64,000 bases of DNA from Pohlia nutans (lineage: Eukaryota; Streptophyta; Bryopsida; Bryales; Mniaceae), in assembly GCA_022496805.1 (NCBI GenBank), contig CM040092.1:20478113-20542112 (forward strand), in the 5' to 3' direction. Position numbers and translations under genes: made by a program. Shown here in pieces: positions 26,117 through 37,564 of the stretch. Under the pieces are notes generated by a model that worked only from the letters and a program-made list of their open reading frames with translations, did not search any database and was not told where the DNA came from. How positions within the stretch are numbered: the stretch's first letter is position 1; every line of letters begins with the position of its first letter.

Positions 26117-27024
26117 ACCGGCGTGAATAAAGAGTGCTGTTAAGAGGGCTGTTAAGAGTGCTGTTGGTAGGCCCTCGTGGCCTAAACAGACTCTTCTTTG
26201 GACCTTTCGGTGGAGCTATTCTTTGGACCATTCGGTGGAGTTAGTATCCACCTAAAGTGGCAAGCAATTGAGTGGCTGTGGCTCTCTTACTCCCGTTTGC
26301 AGGCTTTTTTGTTTCACATGTGCATGATCCACTAGAGTTCAAAAATATTCTACCGGTATTCACCAAGCCATTCTCCAAGTTCACTAAAGTTCACCAAGCA
26401 TGATTCACTAAAGGTTTCACTTCTGGAGTCACTAAATTTTTTATTTCTGCTGGATTCACTAAAGCTTTATTACTGTTGGATTCACTAAAGTTGTATTACT
26501 TTTGGATTCACTAAAGTTTGAAATAGTCCATTTACCAAGCCATTCTCAAATTGTGACACTAACTAATGCTGAGACACATTTTGTGCAGAACGTGGTCGCC
26601 TCATTCGCCAAGATTCAGGCAACCTGCGCCACGGTCACCTCTTCGGTTCGACACTCCTCCAACAATCCCTGTTGTCCAACTTAACAACACACCTGCAACC
26701 CAAATTGCAGCAAAGAGCCTCCAAAGTGAACTAGAGTCGGTGAAGGTTGGAAACGAGGACAATGGCAGCCTAGAGTTTTCCAAGACTTACAATAAAAACA
26801 TAAACAATGATAATAATGATAATAATGCAGACGAGATGAGCTCTCCAAGCCGAAGCACTGTGACGACGAAGTCTTGCTCTCCAAAGCAGAAACGTGTCAC
26901 ACCGCCCCGTCATTCTGGAGAACTCACAAAGCCATTTCCGTCTTCGCCGGGTCTCAGGAACAGCAAAAGGTTCATTTTACAAGCACTGCCCCCTGTCACT
27001 CCCGCTCAATTTCCCAATGGCTAA
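19260..27024 (+). CDS. TCX: CPP family CXC-domain transcription factor (TSO1/TCX-like, LIN54 relative)
   Basis: A nuclear DNA-binding protein of the tesmin/TSO1 family; LIN54-type members bind cell-cycle promoters within DREAM-like complexes. Twelve exons: 19260-19373, 19557-19717, 19805-20537, 20963-21233, 21506-22121, 22654-22749, 23163-23343, 23462-23557, 23679-23745, 23949-24096, 25062-25475 and 26589-27024. They join in phase to 1110 residues. Exon 2 holds the family N-terminal motif ([16 protein letters not shown]) and exon 4 the RRRCLDF motif. CXC repeat 1 is residues about 650-690 ([13 protein letters not shown], then YCECF); repeat 2 is about 738-775 ([19 protein letters not shown], then [10 protein letters not shown]). 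The C-terminus ends with [10 protein letters not shown], also typical. ATG 19260 is the first after an in-frame stop; ATG 19323 (MGSPDK) resembles family starts and is an alternative. Introns 3, 5, 10 and 11 carry small elements. Sequence looks intact. Confidence 0.93.
20585..20816. mobile_element. TTAA-flanked element in CPP intron 3, 232 bp
   Basis: TTAA at 20581-20584 and 20817-20820 bracket termini CCCCTAAGCATC and GACGCTCAGGGG, an imperfect inverted pair. The whole element lies between exons 3 and 4. Confidence 0.82.
22147..22352. mobile_element. Family-2 TTAA/TTAG-flanked element in CPP intron 5, about 206 bp
   Basis: The left flank is TTAG then ACCCCT; the right end is CTTGGTCCTTTGGG close to TTAA at 22353-22356. 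Interior words (TGTAATTCAGAC, TTGTATATCACC, AAAGAAAGTCC) are shared with 24153-24387, 24412-24985 and 29367-29596, which defines a second subfamily with GGACCAAG-type ends. Confidence 0.6.
22364..22596. mobile_element. TTAA-flanked element in CPP intron 5, 233 bp
   Basis: The left end is ATAA then CCCTTAAAGGACAT; the right end is ATGTCCTGTAAGGG then TTAA (22597-22600). The termini pair over 14 bp with one mismatch. It lies 57 bp before exon 6, close to that exon's branch-point region. Confidence 0.8.
24153..24387. mobile_element. Family-2 element in CPP intron 10, about 235 bp, decayed
   Basis: The left end is TTAA then ACCTAAAAGATTGGG; the right end is CTTCTTGGTCCTTTAG. Interior words match the neighbouring element at 24412-24985. 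Right flank no longer shows TTAA, so the border is approximate. Confidence 0.5.
24412..24985. mobile_element. Family-2 TTAA-flanked element in CPP intron 10, 574 bp
   Basis: TTAA (24408-24411) precedes CCTCTAAAGAACCAAGG; the right end is CTTGGTCCTGTAGGGG followed by ATAA. The ends are an imperfect inverted pair. It stops 76 bp before exon 11. Confidence 0.72.
25714..25980. mobile_element. Foldback-type element in CPP intron 11, about 267 bp
   Basis: The termini GGGTGTCACACC and GGTGTGACACC are inverted copies. The inside is built from repeated GAGAATGG, TCTCAATCTTC and AGAATG words on both strands, giving a foldback look. A separate 11-bp-stem hairpin (GTTGTCAGTT with AACTGACAAC) follows at 25982-26007. 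Confidence 0.62.
26080..26116. repeat. CA/TA microsatellite in CPP intron 11
   Basis: About ten CA units are followed directly by about nine TA units. Confidence 0.95.
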
Positions 27025-29445
27025 CAGAGGTTTGGTCATCTATTTTGCTCCTCCTAGCTCCCATTTTTGAGTTCCTATTGGCTAGCTCTTCCTGTACAAA
27101 CCTTATTTGACCATGGAACTGACTTTGAGCAGAAAATATATGCTTCGATTGTTTCCCTAGCTATCTTAGTGAACCACTGTATTTATTTATCTGCTTGAGT
27201 GAGCATCTTTAATTCTCAATCACTGACAAAGCAGCAAAAAAAGATCAATGCAGCATCTTCTCTTTGATTCGATCGTAGAATCCCAGTAGTGTGTTGTGTA
27301 TCATGTGTTGTGTATCATGTGTATCATGTGTTGGAAATGACAGGAGTCATGTACTGGTTCCAGTTTCATGCTACTGACTTTTCTATTCCATGTTGACCGG
27401 TACTTTTTCATGTGTTGAATCATTGTAGTATTCTTCTGAGGTCAGTATGAAGGATGCAAGAGCCGGCTAGGTTGTTATCTGACAGTGAATTTTGGCACTT
27501 TACAGATAGTGACGTTTCATCAACATGATTATTCTTTGTCTTCTGTAATGTATGTAGTGTAGGTATCATTCAGGCTCTTGGATTTTGTGTTCCTGGAACT
27601 TGTGGTCCTGTGAGCTTGCGTCAGTTCGCCGCAGTGATTTCTTTTTCCCTTTCTCCAAGTTACTGTAGCTGCAATTTGCTATCTTCGCTGAAGCTATCCA
27701 TGAATTTGTAAAACAAGATGAAATATGTGCATTTGCTCATCCAAATGTATGTGTTTCATCCAGAATCTGGCGATACCTGCAGGATACCGTAGATGGGCAG
27801 ATAGTATTTTAAGAAACAAATGTCGATATTTTTGGGAAATTGCTTTTTCAGGGTTTTCAATGGTGAAAAATAGAATCTTGAAAACTGTTTGTACACTGAG
27901 AAGGGTGATATAAAAGAGTTCTGAGTGTACACACCAAGGCCACAATGGTAGACTGTCAGACAATAAAGAGGTAGAAAGAATTTAACAAACTCAGGGATGT
28001 ACACTCAAAACCTTTTTATATCACACTTTTGGCAACCAATGTACGTATGTACAAAACTTGTCATGGGGAAATTGTCGAATTACATGTACTCTATTGGTAT
28101 ACACAAGCTAATATTCTTTGTAGATATTGGAATGTGATATTGAAGTTTAGAAGTTATGGCCCAACAAAGGAGGTGAGAATTGGAATCTCCATCTTTTAAA
28201 GACCCCAATCTTTGAAAGGGCATAACTTTCTCAATACAGGTTGGAATGAGAAAAGTGAATTCAACATCATGATCTACACGGAAATTGGCTTGTTCTTAAG
28301 ATTTGGTCAAGTGAATTAGATGTTACGTTGGTTGAAAGCATTACAAAAAAATTAAGGCCTCCAAAAGGTTGTGAAATCAACCAAACTGCCATGCAAAAAT
28401 AATAAAATAATAAAATTCCAAAATTCCAAAATTTAAAAAAATTAATTAATTAATTAATTTCTTACAAAAAATATATTAAAAATCTAATTTGACGTGGCCG
28501 AAATGGAGCCACGTCAAATTTTACTTTTTAAAGATTCTTTTTTGTTAAATTTATTATTATTATACGATTATTTTTGAATGGCACTTTGGATGAGTTAACA
28601 ACCTTTTAGAAGCCTAAATTTTTTTGTAATGTTAAGGGTTTTCTTGAGGAACAATTTCTAGATTATGCCAAAGAGATTGGTCTTTCAAAACAAAAGTGTG
28701 TCTAGAAAGTGTTCAAAGACCACAAAGAGTACTAGGAGGAGGGGTGCTTTCCCTTGTCATTCTTGCATGGTGCTAAGGTAAGCCGCGATGGCTCCCAAAA
28801 GATGAAGTTAGTGGTGGGGCCTCACTTCTGCACCTTTGGCAATGTGAGGTGCTTGATTGCACCTCTTGACATTGATTAGGAAATGTCCCGTTTCACACTA
28901 GTCTTTCAACCAAATTGAGTGTTGTTAACAAAATTTTACTTAACTAAGGGTCGTATAGGGTGTTTGGTTGGGTTGGATTAGTTTGAGCTGGAGGGTGGGA
29001 AGGGACACTGTTGAATGCAATACTGTAAAATTTCAACCAAGAAAAGGGGATCACAATTGAAATTGTTTTTAAGGAGTTGAAATTACTCTCTATGTATGAT
29101 CCTGAATCAAAACTATTTTCAACCTAGAGCCCTTAATTTTTTTAACCCAATTCCATGTGCACCTCCTCCTAATTTTTGACTAATGTATGCGAGGGTCTCA
29201 TTGAGATGTCTTGGTGGTGAAACTGAATTTCCACGTTAGATTTTGAAAATTCCATGCCACCTAAACCAATAACAAGATGACACGTGGAACTTTTTTTGAC
29301 AAAACCAAATTAATCTATGTCAAAACTGACCACATCATAGGATACCAACCCACTTCTAATTGCTACCTTAGTCTCTAAAGGACCAATGGACCCTTTGTGG
29401 TTTTCAATTGAAAAATTCAATCAATTATATTTTGAATAATAATTC
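26390..29445 (+). repeat. Source copy of a duplicated segment (end of CPP gene and downstream DNA)
   Basis: This stretch, from CPP intron 11 through exon 12 and about 2.4 kb past the stop codon, is matched in the same orientation and order by blocks within 48715-57903. Matching landmarks include exon 12 itself, GGAACTTGTGGTCCTGTGAG (about 27595 and 52890), GGTGATATAA (about 27905 and 53200) and CATCATGATCTACACGGAA (about 28267 and 57596). This copy lacks the Tc1-like, TTAA-flanked and 3.5-kb insertions of the other one. Confidence 0.88.
28339..28631. mobile_element. Inverted-repeat element, 293 bp, in the source segment only
   Basis: The ends CATTACAAAAAAATTAAGGC and its inverted near-copy (running to GTAATG at 28631) pair over about 32 bp. 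The duplicate (near 57665) reads straight through without it. The centre holds an inverted pair, TTTGACGTGGC with GCCACGTCAAA, at about 28489-28521, and a TTAA-repeat tract. Target duplication could not be fixed (TTGAAAG left, TTAAGGG right). Confidence 0.75.
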
Positions 29446-29596
29446 ATTTACAATCAAATTCTCTGTCACTACAATCAATGAAGAACATTGCAAGTGTTGA
29501 TTCCAAAAAAAAAAAAAAAAAAGACTAAAGGAAGTCCACATATGAACTACTCAAAAATGCTAAAAGGCCCGATTCAAGCTTCTTGGTTCTTTAGAG
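29367..29596. mobile_element. Family-2 element, about 230 bp; its left part is inside the duplicated segment
   Basis: The left end is TTAG then TCTCTAAAGGACCAATGG; the right end is CTTCTTGGTTCTTTAGAG. The duplicate contains only its first approximately 75 bp (57837-57903), so the duplication border falls inside this element. A poly-A run of about 18 lies at 29504-29522. Confidence 0.55.
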
Positions 29597-30113
29597 CATC
29601 TCCATTACTAGCATCAATAGTGTTACTAACGACGTGCAGCGTGAGGGTGCTCCTCGGAGCTCTCCACCACGTTGTCGCCTATGGTAACGATGTGTTTGGT
29701 CCTTTCAAATTCCTTGCCTCACTAGGGATGATACAAGCCGCTTCAAATCCCTCCAAGTGCCTTTTGGTTGACCGAATCTAAGTGGATTTGAAAGGACTAT
29801 AGGTCCGAGTTGAATTAAATAACAATATTCTTGGCGGTTGGCATAGCTCCTCACCTGGTCTAGGTGGCGCATACAAACTCGTTGCATTAAGCTTTTCCAA
29901 ACTTGAACACGCCATCTTGTACTTGACGAGTTCACTTGACGCAAAGGGTGCCTGGCGATGCTATTAAGGGTTAAAGTAAACCCTTCTCTTTGTGCCACAA
30001 TCCAAAAATCACCTAATTTGTGCCACTATATACCAATCATATACATACCAAATGTTCAAATGTAAGCCAATGATCACAAAGTGTCACAAATAGGTCACAT
30101 GGCACAAATAAGG
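29597..30113. other. Intergenic DNA, nothing recognised
   Basis: Contains ATTAAGGGTTAAAG near 29963, which looks like a lone right end of the TTAA-flanked family, but I found no matching left end. The open frames here have no family resemblance. Confidence 0.4.
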
Positions 30114-30327
30114 TACACTAATTATCCCATTTAATGTGCGTGGTACTAATTCTCGAAGCACACAATATTTTGTAAAATCGCAGAATTAGTGAGGGCTGAC
30201 TTTTTTACTGAGTGGTTGAAATCTTCCTATCATGCTAATTTTACATCATAATGATACTTAGTATCATCTTCACTAATTTACCACACGCACTATAAACCTT
30301 CCCTCACTGAATGGGATAATTAGTGTA
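30114..30327. mobile_element. Stowaway-like MITE, 214 bp with TA flanks
   Basis: The termini TACACTAATTATCCCATT and AATGGGATAATTAGTGTA are exact inverted copies over 18 bp, and the outer TA at each end can be read as the target duplication. This is typical of Tc1/mariner-related MITEs. It abuts the next element with only a few bases between. Confidence 0.85.
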
Positions 30328-30332
30328 GTTAA

Positions 30333-30901
30333 CCCTTAAACATCCTCACCCCTCTAGATTTGATAGTTTTGCAAAGATGTATCATTAAATGCAACTAAGA
30401 GGGATATTTTGAACTTGATGTATGAATAAAAGTTGTACGTTATAAATTTTAGATTCTATCCATACAGTTAGATCTGTAATTGCTCTTACCAATATTTTTC
30501 AATAAAATTTGAAACTTAAAATTCAAAACTCTTTTGTAATTTGATTACGAATAAGATATTGACAATCTAAGAATGAAATTTGTTGTGATTGGTTGAAATG
30601 TAACACTCTAACTATAGTGATTTTTAAAGATTCTTTTGTTGCTTGATTTTATGAGTTGACTTTTTTAAGACTTGCACTTTTACACTGAAATCTTCAAAAA
30701 AAATTGGTGGAACAATGTGGCATAAAAGGAGGCATAAAATTTTCACAAATCATCTCCTATCTAATCGGATCAAACATGCATGAAGTTAACTTCCCATAAA
30801 AAATTCAGTAACTGCAAAAAGTGCATGATGGATGAAGAAACGAAGTTCAAATTTGTTCATCGTCCAAAATTTGGACGATTGGACGGTTGGACGTTTAGGG
30901 G
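30333..30901. mobile_element. TTAA-flanked (piggyBac-like) element, 569 bp
   Basis: TTAA at 30329-30332 and 30902-30905 bracket CCCTTAAACATCC and GGACGTTTAGGGG. Its interior is matched in inverted orientation by 46972-47545 (for example ATTAAATGCA / TCATACATCAAGTTCAAAAT words), so the two are the same subfamily. Confidence 0.85.
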
Positions 30902-30905
30902 TTAA

Positions 30906-32069
30906 GCATATACGAGCAAGCTTTGCAGCTCCAGACCAAATATGTACGCCAAACATTAATTTGAGGGTCATTTTTAATTTAGAGGAATGTTAGACAAAAA
31001 GTAGCCGAACAACACTCGTGCGAACACCAAGGCAACTTATAAAAAAAAGATTTTATGAAAGTAACTTGATGACCTTGAAGCACGGGCTGGTGAATAGTCT
31101 TCAAGCTCGTTATTTAATTGTTGATTGAGCAAAGATGCTCGCTTGGTGTGAGAAATTTGCTTGTGCCAAAGCTTCTGTAGATGACGGAGAAACCTCAAAC
31201 TTTGGCTCCAAATACTATTTTTTAGCGTTAGTGGGTAGTTGTTGGGCCAAACTTCGAAGCAAGTGGAGATGACTACACCAAATCTTGGCGTTGGTCCCTC
31301 CAAAACACCTGTGCTGGCATGCTCTAAGGGCAAGCTTCTATGTGAGAATCGGTTGGGTGAAAGGCACTACAAGACAAGAAATGAGGTCTCAAGAACCACC
31401 CATACTCCACCCATTTCGGTAGAATTGAAAAATATACTCCTGGATTCTACTCTGTTCACCCATTTCGGTGGAGCTTCCACTGTTTGCGGACCGACCACCC
31501 ATACATGGAAGCCGGCCCTAAGTGCAATCTGGGAGTGTAATCTCTTTTGACTTTACATCCACTGAATCTTTTTCCAAAATGGAAGTGAAATGTGTGTCAT
31601 TTGTTTAAAAATAAATAAAAAAATAATAATCCTTTTCCAAAATGCTTTGGAATCTTTTGGTGGGTCACGAGAAGCATGTGACCGCCACGACAAAGAGACC
31701 CACCGAAAAAGCAGTTCACAAATGGAGCCCACTTTGATACTCTGATTCTCCGGTTTCAGTTTCCTGTTAAGTCACTTTTCTCTTTTATCGACCGGGACTC
31801 AGTCCGCTTCAAGTTGGCCTGCTTTTGAGATACTGTGGTGAACATTAAAACATATATATATATATAAAAAGCCTTGGCAGTGAGTTGGTGGTTCTGACTT
31901 CTGACATACATTTCCTTATCTTCTAATGGCACTGTTTCAAGCTGGGCTGACCACTTTCTCATGGCCCATTCTGCCGCACTTGCGTTTCACATGCAGGTTA
32001 AATCATATACACTAAAATATAATTTGCGCACCGTTGAAGTTTGTCTTCTCTGATGGACCATTTACACCA
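30906..32069. other. Intergenic DNA, no gene recognised
   Basis: Contains CCCATTTCGGT..GGAGCTTCCACTG words similar to those near 26205, and a CACTACAAGACAAG sequence near 31365 that resembles a CACTA end but has no partner. No supported gene. Confidence 0.4.
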
Positions 32070-32091
32070 GCGAGGCTACCCTCGTCTTTAA

Positions 32092-32630
32092 CCTCTAAAC
32101 GTCCAGGCATCCAGTTTCTGGACGTTTGTTGGTCAAACCCAATTTTGATCTTGAAGATGACTTTTGTTGCTAATACACCCAACTAAGAAAATGAAGTTTA
32201 TTAAGTCTAGTTTGTACTCCACTTTTTAAATCTTAAAAATTCCAATTATTGAGTATTTTATTGCTTGTGCAAGCTTTGTAGCTCAAAGTTTGAATTACAC
32301 TACAAAGGATGTTCACCTTTCGAATTTCAAAATTTAAATAAAAAATTTCTATGGAAAACATATCATGTGATTCTCCATTGTAATTTGTACCTGCTCCCAA
32401 AAAAATATTAAATTTTTAAAGCTTTTTTGTAATAAAATTTATTTTTTGAAGTATTTGACTTAAAAATTTGTTAAAAAGGCCGTATTAAATCAAAAAAATC
32501 TGAAAATTTGAAGACTGATAGAAAACATTCAATTCCATGCATGAAAAATATTACAAAATATATTTTGATAAATCTTGAAGGCTAAATTGTGTAGTTTGAC
32601 TTTCCTACAAAGGAGTGGTACGTTTAAGGG
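32092..32630. mobile_element. TTAA-flanked element, 539 bp, nested in the MULE left inverted repeat
   Basis: TTAA at 32088-32091 and 32631-32634 bracket CCTCTAAACGTCC and GTACGTTTAAGGG. It splits the MULE tip exactly at TTAA; the intact right tip carries CTAA at that point. A copy of equal length lies at 45842-46380 with about 14 differences by eye. Confidence 0.92.
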
Positions 32631-33355
32631 TTAAGGGCGGGACGATTTTGGACCCTCGCCTGTCCTCTAACTGCCCGCCCTTCCCCTGCCCGTGCCTGCA
32701 GTCGGAGCCCTCCGTTCGCTGCCACACTGTATGCGTTCCCGATGGAACGTTCCTTGCGCTTGTTTCGTCGTCCGTGCCTCGCTCGTTCCCAATCGTTCCC
32801 CCGCTCCCCGCAGCCCCATACCCGGCAGCAAAGAACCGCCCTTGAAATCCACGTGATGTACTCTGTTCACGCCCTCGAAATCCCGCACTCCAAAACTGGG
32901 AGCATAATTGAGCCCCCACTCCCATGTGCCAGCAACTCCAAGCACAAGGTGGTTCCACATGCCCTCATTATTTCCCTTGCTTCCACTTCTTGTCCTTGTT
33001 TCACACCCTTCTTCCAAGTGAGCCACCAAAGTCTACCCCGTCACAAGGTACGTACAATGTATTGTAATAAGTTTGTAAGTGTCATTTTTGACGAAAAATA
33101 GGGTTATTATTATTATGTCTTTGTTATTATGGATATTATTGTTCTTGATTGCAAATTGTGTGCTTTGCTTTTGCATTGCTTACAAACTTGAATATAGACC
33201 TCAAAATTCAAGAAATACAATTAGGTTGTATAGATTTAGGGTTTCACAAATATAGGGTTTACTTATTTAATTGCACACATTGTTCTAAAATGTGAGTGTG
33301 TATGTGCACATGGGGGTTGTATTTATAGAGCTTTTGTGAAGCTTTGACGTCAAGG

Positions 33356-36300
33356 ATGGAGGATGATGGAGACCACATGGAGGATGACAATTTCTACCCT
33401 TCCGATTTTGAGGATGACATAAATGAGTTGGTGGGGGTGGAGGAATTTCTCCAAGGTGTGTATGAAAATGTTGAAAGTTCAACATTCCAAGAAATTTATT
33501 TCTTATCATCAAATGGGGAGTTGGATATGGATGAGGAGGAAGGAGTTGAAGAGATTTTGGAGCCTTGGGAGGACTTGTTGATGGAAGGTGTTGAGGATAT
33601 CAACATTGGAACTCCAACACCTCATGAGTTCTCTTCATCATCCTTTGAGGACATTCCCATTGAAACGTTTTCAAAGTATGTACATTTCACCCTCCAATCC
33701 ATTACACTTATGATTGATTGCCTAAGGGGGGGATATTTTTCTTCATTTCACCAAATTTGTGAAACAAACCCTCTTTTTTGTCCCCTCTCAAACCTTCATG
33801 GGCGTTCGACAATTAAGAACGTGGAAACCCATACAATTGAGAGGTGGAAAAAAATTCAAGGAAAATTAAAAGTTGTAGAAGTTTGTGGTGTCTTTGCATT
33901 GTCTCCTTTGAAAGACACAAAGGATAGACAAATTCCATCAATCGAGTATTGACATTCGATTGTGCAGAAATGACATGTTGATGGAAATGGAAAACATTTG
34001 TCAATCGATTTGACGACAAATGCCATTCGTACCCATATGGAGTACGGATATCAATGTGGGAGGTATCAATTCTTCATTCATACAAGATTGTGTCAATTCT
34101 TATGAAGTGTGTCAAGAAATTGGGGATGAAGTAATAACGGTTTCATTAGAGGACCTAAGTGCAACCCTTGATGCATTTTGCACAAAACACATTGTGCTAA
34201 AAAGACGTTATAAATGCTGTATATGGAAAACGAAAACGGTGACTTATTATCGTTGTCACCGGGATGGAAACAAGAAACGTCCTCATAGAAAAGGGAGTGA
34301 TGTGAAACCCATAGATCGAAAAGACTCTAGAAGAGATAGGTCTTCTAGATTATGTGATTGTGAGATCCAAATAAAAGTAGTGGAACCAAAGACCCGGGAA
34401 CATTGCACTATATATATTCATAGCAAACACAGTGGTCACAACCCGGGATCCGATGCGGATCTATTTTTTCTACCCGTGCACCCTTACGTGATAGCGTGGG
34501 TCATGGAGAATCTAAAATACATGCATTCGCCACGAATCGTAGAAACGGCATCGGAGAGGGCACAAGACATGTTTAGTGAAAGGGTGACGGATGTAGAACG
34601 TGCGACATATAGGTTCTTCATCATAAAAAAGGAAGTGCAAATTCTTGCATATTCCTTGAGAATAAACGGTATGTTATTTCCTGCTTTGACTCTATTTTCT
34701 TTCTTGTGATTGTAGTTGATGTTGCTTTTGATTTCATAAATCTATAAGGTTTTTGATCTTCTAATATACATATGATTGTTATTTTTATGCATGTAGATGC
34801 ACTTCGTAAGGACGATTGGGGTGCGGCCAATATCGAGATCACTAGACTCCAAGCCCAAGAAAAAATTCTATACTACCGACCATTTGTTCCTACGGACAAG
34901 GACTCACGAAAGAGACCATTTGTGGTTGTTATTCAAGATGAGTTCATGAAGAACTCGGCTCAAAGGTTTTCCGGTAACAACTCTTGGGTCTTGGACTCCA
35001 GTTTTTCCACTAATCAATTTGGATTGCCGCTTTATGCGGCAATTGTGCCAAATCAAGATGGAATAGGAATTCCGGTTTTTTATATGCTTTGTAGCAATGT
35101 TCCTAAACAAGCACATGAGGGTATCGCTATAGAAGTAGCTTTAAATCATGTGTTTGAGTCGTTGGAGAAAATTAGGCCTTCCGCCATTGTTATTGATAAA
35201 CACAAGACATCATTGAATGCAAATCAAAAAGTTGTAAACAATGATGTCCATTGTTGGACTCGTGAGGGGGGTGCAAAGATACAAACCGGTGGAAGGGTGC
35301 TTTTGTGTCACTTCCATGTTATGAAAGCATGATGTGAAAATTTACTCACCCGGATCCCAAACGAGGACAAATACCGTGTATGGAGAGCCTTACGCGTCTT
35401 GATGCTTTGTCCTAGTGAGACTCATTTTGATGAGAACTTGAGACGATTTTGTGTTGAATTTCAACACAATCCGGCATTTGCTACATACATTAATTCCGGA
35501 TGGGCCGGAATTAATGTGCCTTGGAGAAGATTGTGGCCTCGATTTGGGAGACTTTTTTCATATGGTGGCATGGACACAACAAACCATGTGGAACGATACT
35601 GGGAGTTGATAAAGTATACTCTCCTCCGAGGAAAGGTCAACCGGTCTGTTATAGACCTAATTGTGACAATTATCGGAAGTGCCAAAGATGGCACCCATTT
35701 GGGTCAACCCACATTGTTGAGTCAATCCAAAATGACTCAATGAATAAGTAAGTTCCTTAATTTATTTATTTTTTGCATAATTCATTTTTTTGTTTTTGAT
35801 TATCATAATTTACACATGTGTTTCTTATGTGATATTAATTTGAATTTTACTTGTTTAACGTGTAGGTAATTCGAAGCGATTCATAAGAAGGGAAAATGAC
35901 AAAGCTCATTGACATCGATTAAAAGGAGGAGAGAGGATTTTTAAAGCTTATCAATCCTCTCCAACGGATGTTTTGGAGGTGGTTGACAAGGAACATCTTC
36001 TATTCCATATCAAAAGTGAGACAAACCCTACCCTTTGATATAGTGTGTCTTTGAAAACATACTATTGTAATTGTCCGGATATAGTCTCTACGTGCAAGCA
36101 TATATTTGGGGTACAATCTATAGTCAAGGAATTTTTTGAGGAGCCTAAAGACGATGAACTTCTGGAAGAAATAGTGCATATTGCATCCAACATGGAAAAC
36201 ATAGATGTTAGGAGTCCATCTCAAGTGGATGAACCAATAGAAGAGGCTACTTCAAATGATGTCATGCGAGAGAAGGTGCTCAAGTCATTGAGTAAACTCA

Positions 36301-36713
36301 ATTCATTATGTAGAACTTCTCTAGATGTTGATAATGAAGAAGAGATGAAACGGAAATTGCAAGTTCTTCAAGCTTGTATTGCCACATTTTTAGAGCCTTC
36401 AAGTTTTGAAAGGCCTAAGACAATCGATCTCCCCCTCCAAGGTTCTATTTCTTCCATAGAAGAGAATGTGAAGCGTACAAGAATAGGGCATGAGAGGAAA
36501 CGAGTTATTTCCGAAGTTGGTGAAGGAAGTGCTCCATGGCCCCCTTTGAGACGACCCCCTCATATGCTTGTATCACACTCCAAGCAAAAAAGGGCTATTT
36601 TTCGTAAATTGCCTAAGGTCACTTGTGATATATGTGCCACAAAGACATTGGTAGAAGGAGGATCAAACTCTATTCATTGCAAAAATTGTGACCATGAAAT
36701 GTTTGTGGAATAA
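33356..36713 (+). pseudogene. MULE transposase with zinc-finger DNA-binding, DDE and SWIM domains, interrupted by TGA codons
   Basis: Likely exons are 33356-33675, about 33966-34666, about 34797-35755 and about 35868-36713, with good GT-AG borders. In order they encode an acidic start; a FAR1/WRKY-GCM1-like zinc finger (YRCHRDG, LCDCEI, HSKHSGHNP); the MULE catalytic core with first Asp in WVLDSSF, second in AIVIDKHK, the CHFH signature and the Glu in TNHVERYWE; a SWIM finger (YYCNCP, then TCKHIFG); and a C-terminal C4 ribbon (CDIC, then CKNC). In-frame TGA codons interrupt it before RQMPFVP, after FHVMKA, after SAKDGTHLG.. (about 35741, possibly a frameshift or exon border instead), within KAH-HRL and before YSVSL. 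It is therefore probably inactive, though still well preserved. Expected role: cut and paste of the surrounding element in the nucleus. Confidence 0.88.
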
Positions 36714-37564
36714 AGTTTGAGTTTTGGGTTTTGCATTGACTACCTTATTACTTTGTATTCATCTATCTTGATTTTATATGTATGATTAGTGGTTATGGGT
36801 TCATTGTTGTTGTTGGTTTAAGCATCTTTAGTGTGTGCAATACAAATCTTCTTTAGACAGAAAGGGGTGTACCTATATGACGTGAATGGGTTGTGTCATA
36901 CTTCAACTTTGAAAATTTATAACTAATTCATTCTTCATCCAAAAATTATGTTTCAACTTGTGTTGTAATCTATTTCCACTTGCGTACCTCTAAGATATAA
37001 TAATACTAAATAATATCAATTCCTCATATCCGTATTTCTTATTGGAAAGGAGAGGGATGGTAACCCTTTTATGCTTGGAGTTGCTGGCATATGGGAGTGG
37101 GGGCTTGATTATGTTCCCAAATTATGCTCCCAGTTTTGGAGTGCGGGATTTCGAGGGCGTGAACAGAGTACATCGCGTGGGTTTTGAGGGCGGTTCTTTG
37201 CTGCCGGGTATGGGGTTGCGGGGAGCGGGGGAACGATTGGGAACGGGCGGGGAGAACGAGCGCGGGGAACGTTCCATCGGGAACGCAGGCAGTGTTGCAG
37301 CGAATGGAGGGCTCCGACTGCAGGCACGGGCAGGGGAAGGGGCGGGCAGTTAGAGGACAGCCGAGGGTCCAAAATCGTCCCGCCCTTAGAGGCGAGGTGA
37401 GGCGAGGCTACCGCACTTGCAGTGCTGTAAATAACTTTTCCACAAACTTGGGAGTGAAAGAAAATTAGTTTTTTAATACAATCTACAGTGACAAGAATGC
37501 ATGTAATTTCTTGCATCAGATGCAAATAAGAAGAGCACTATTGTTTGCATTGGGGGAAAGCACT

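Larger units (their letters stand above)
32080..37401 (+). mobile_element. Mutator-like element (MULE) with long terminal inverted repeats
   Basis: Two inverted repeats of about 330 bp (32635-32965 and 37055-37390, plus short outer tips) bracket a transposase. The outer tips are CCTCGTCTTTAAGGGCGGG on the left, once the nested 539-bp element is removed, and CCTCGCCTCTAAGGGCGGG on the right. A 10-bp direct repeat GCGAGGCTAC flanks it (32070-32079 and 37402-37411), the size expected for a MULE target duplication; the right tip has four extra bases. Without the nested element it is about 4.8 kb. Confidence 0.9.

Noticed and set aside
29597..31330. A further TTAA element ending at ATTAAGGGTTAAAG (about 29963) and another at GCTCTAAGGGC (about 31323)
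   Set aside because: Only one end of each could be seen, so no element was called.
32605..33101. Several overlapping frames of 76-120 codons
   Set aside because: They lie in the GC-rich terminal inverted repeat of the MULE and reappear in reverse at 37042-37525, so the open frames reflect base composition.
33356..36713. TGA recoding (for example selenocysteine or stop readthrough) in the MULE transposase
   Set aside because: Cytosine deamination in a silenced transposon explains the pattern with no special mechanism, and land plants are not known to use selenocysteine.
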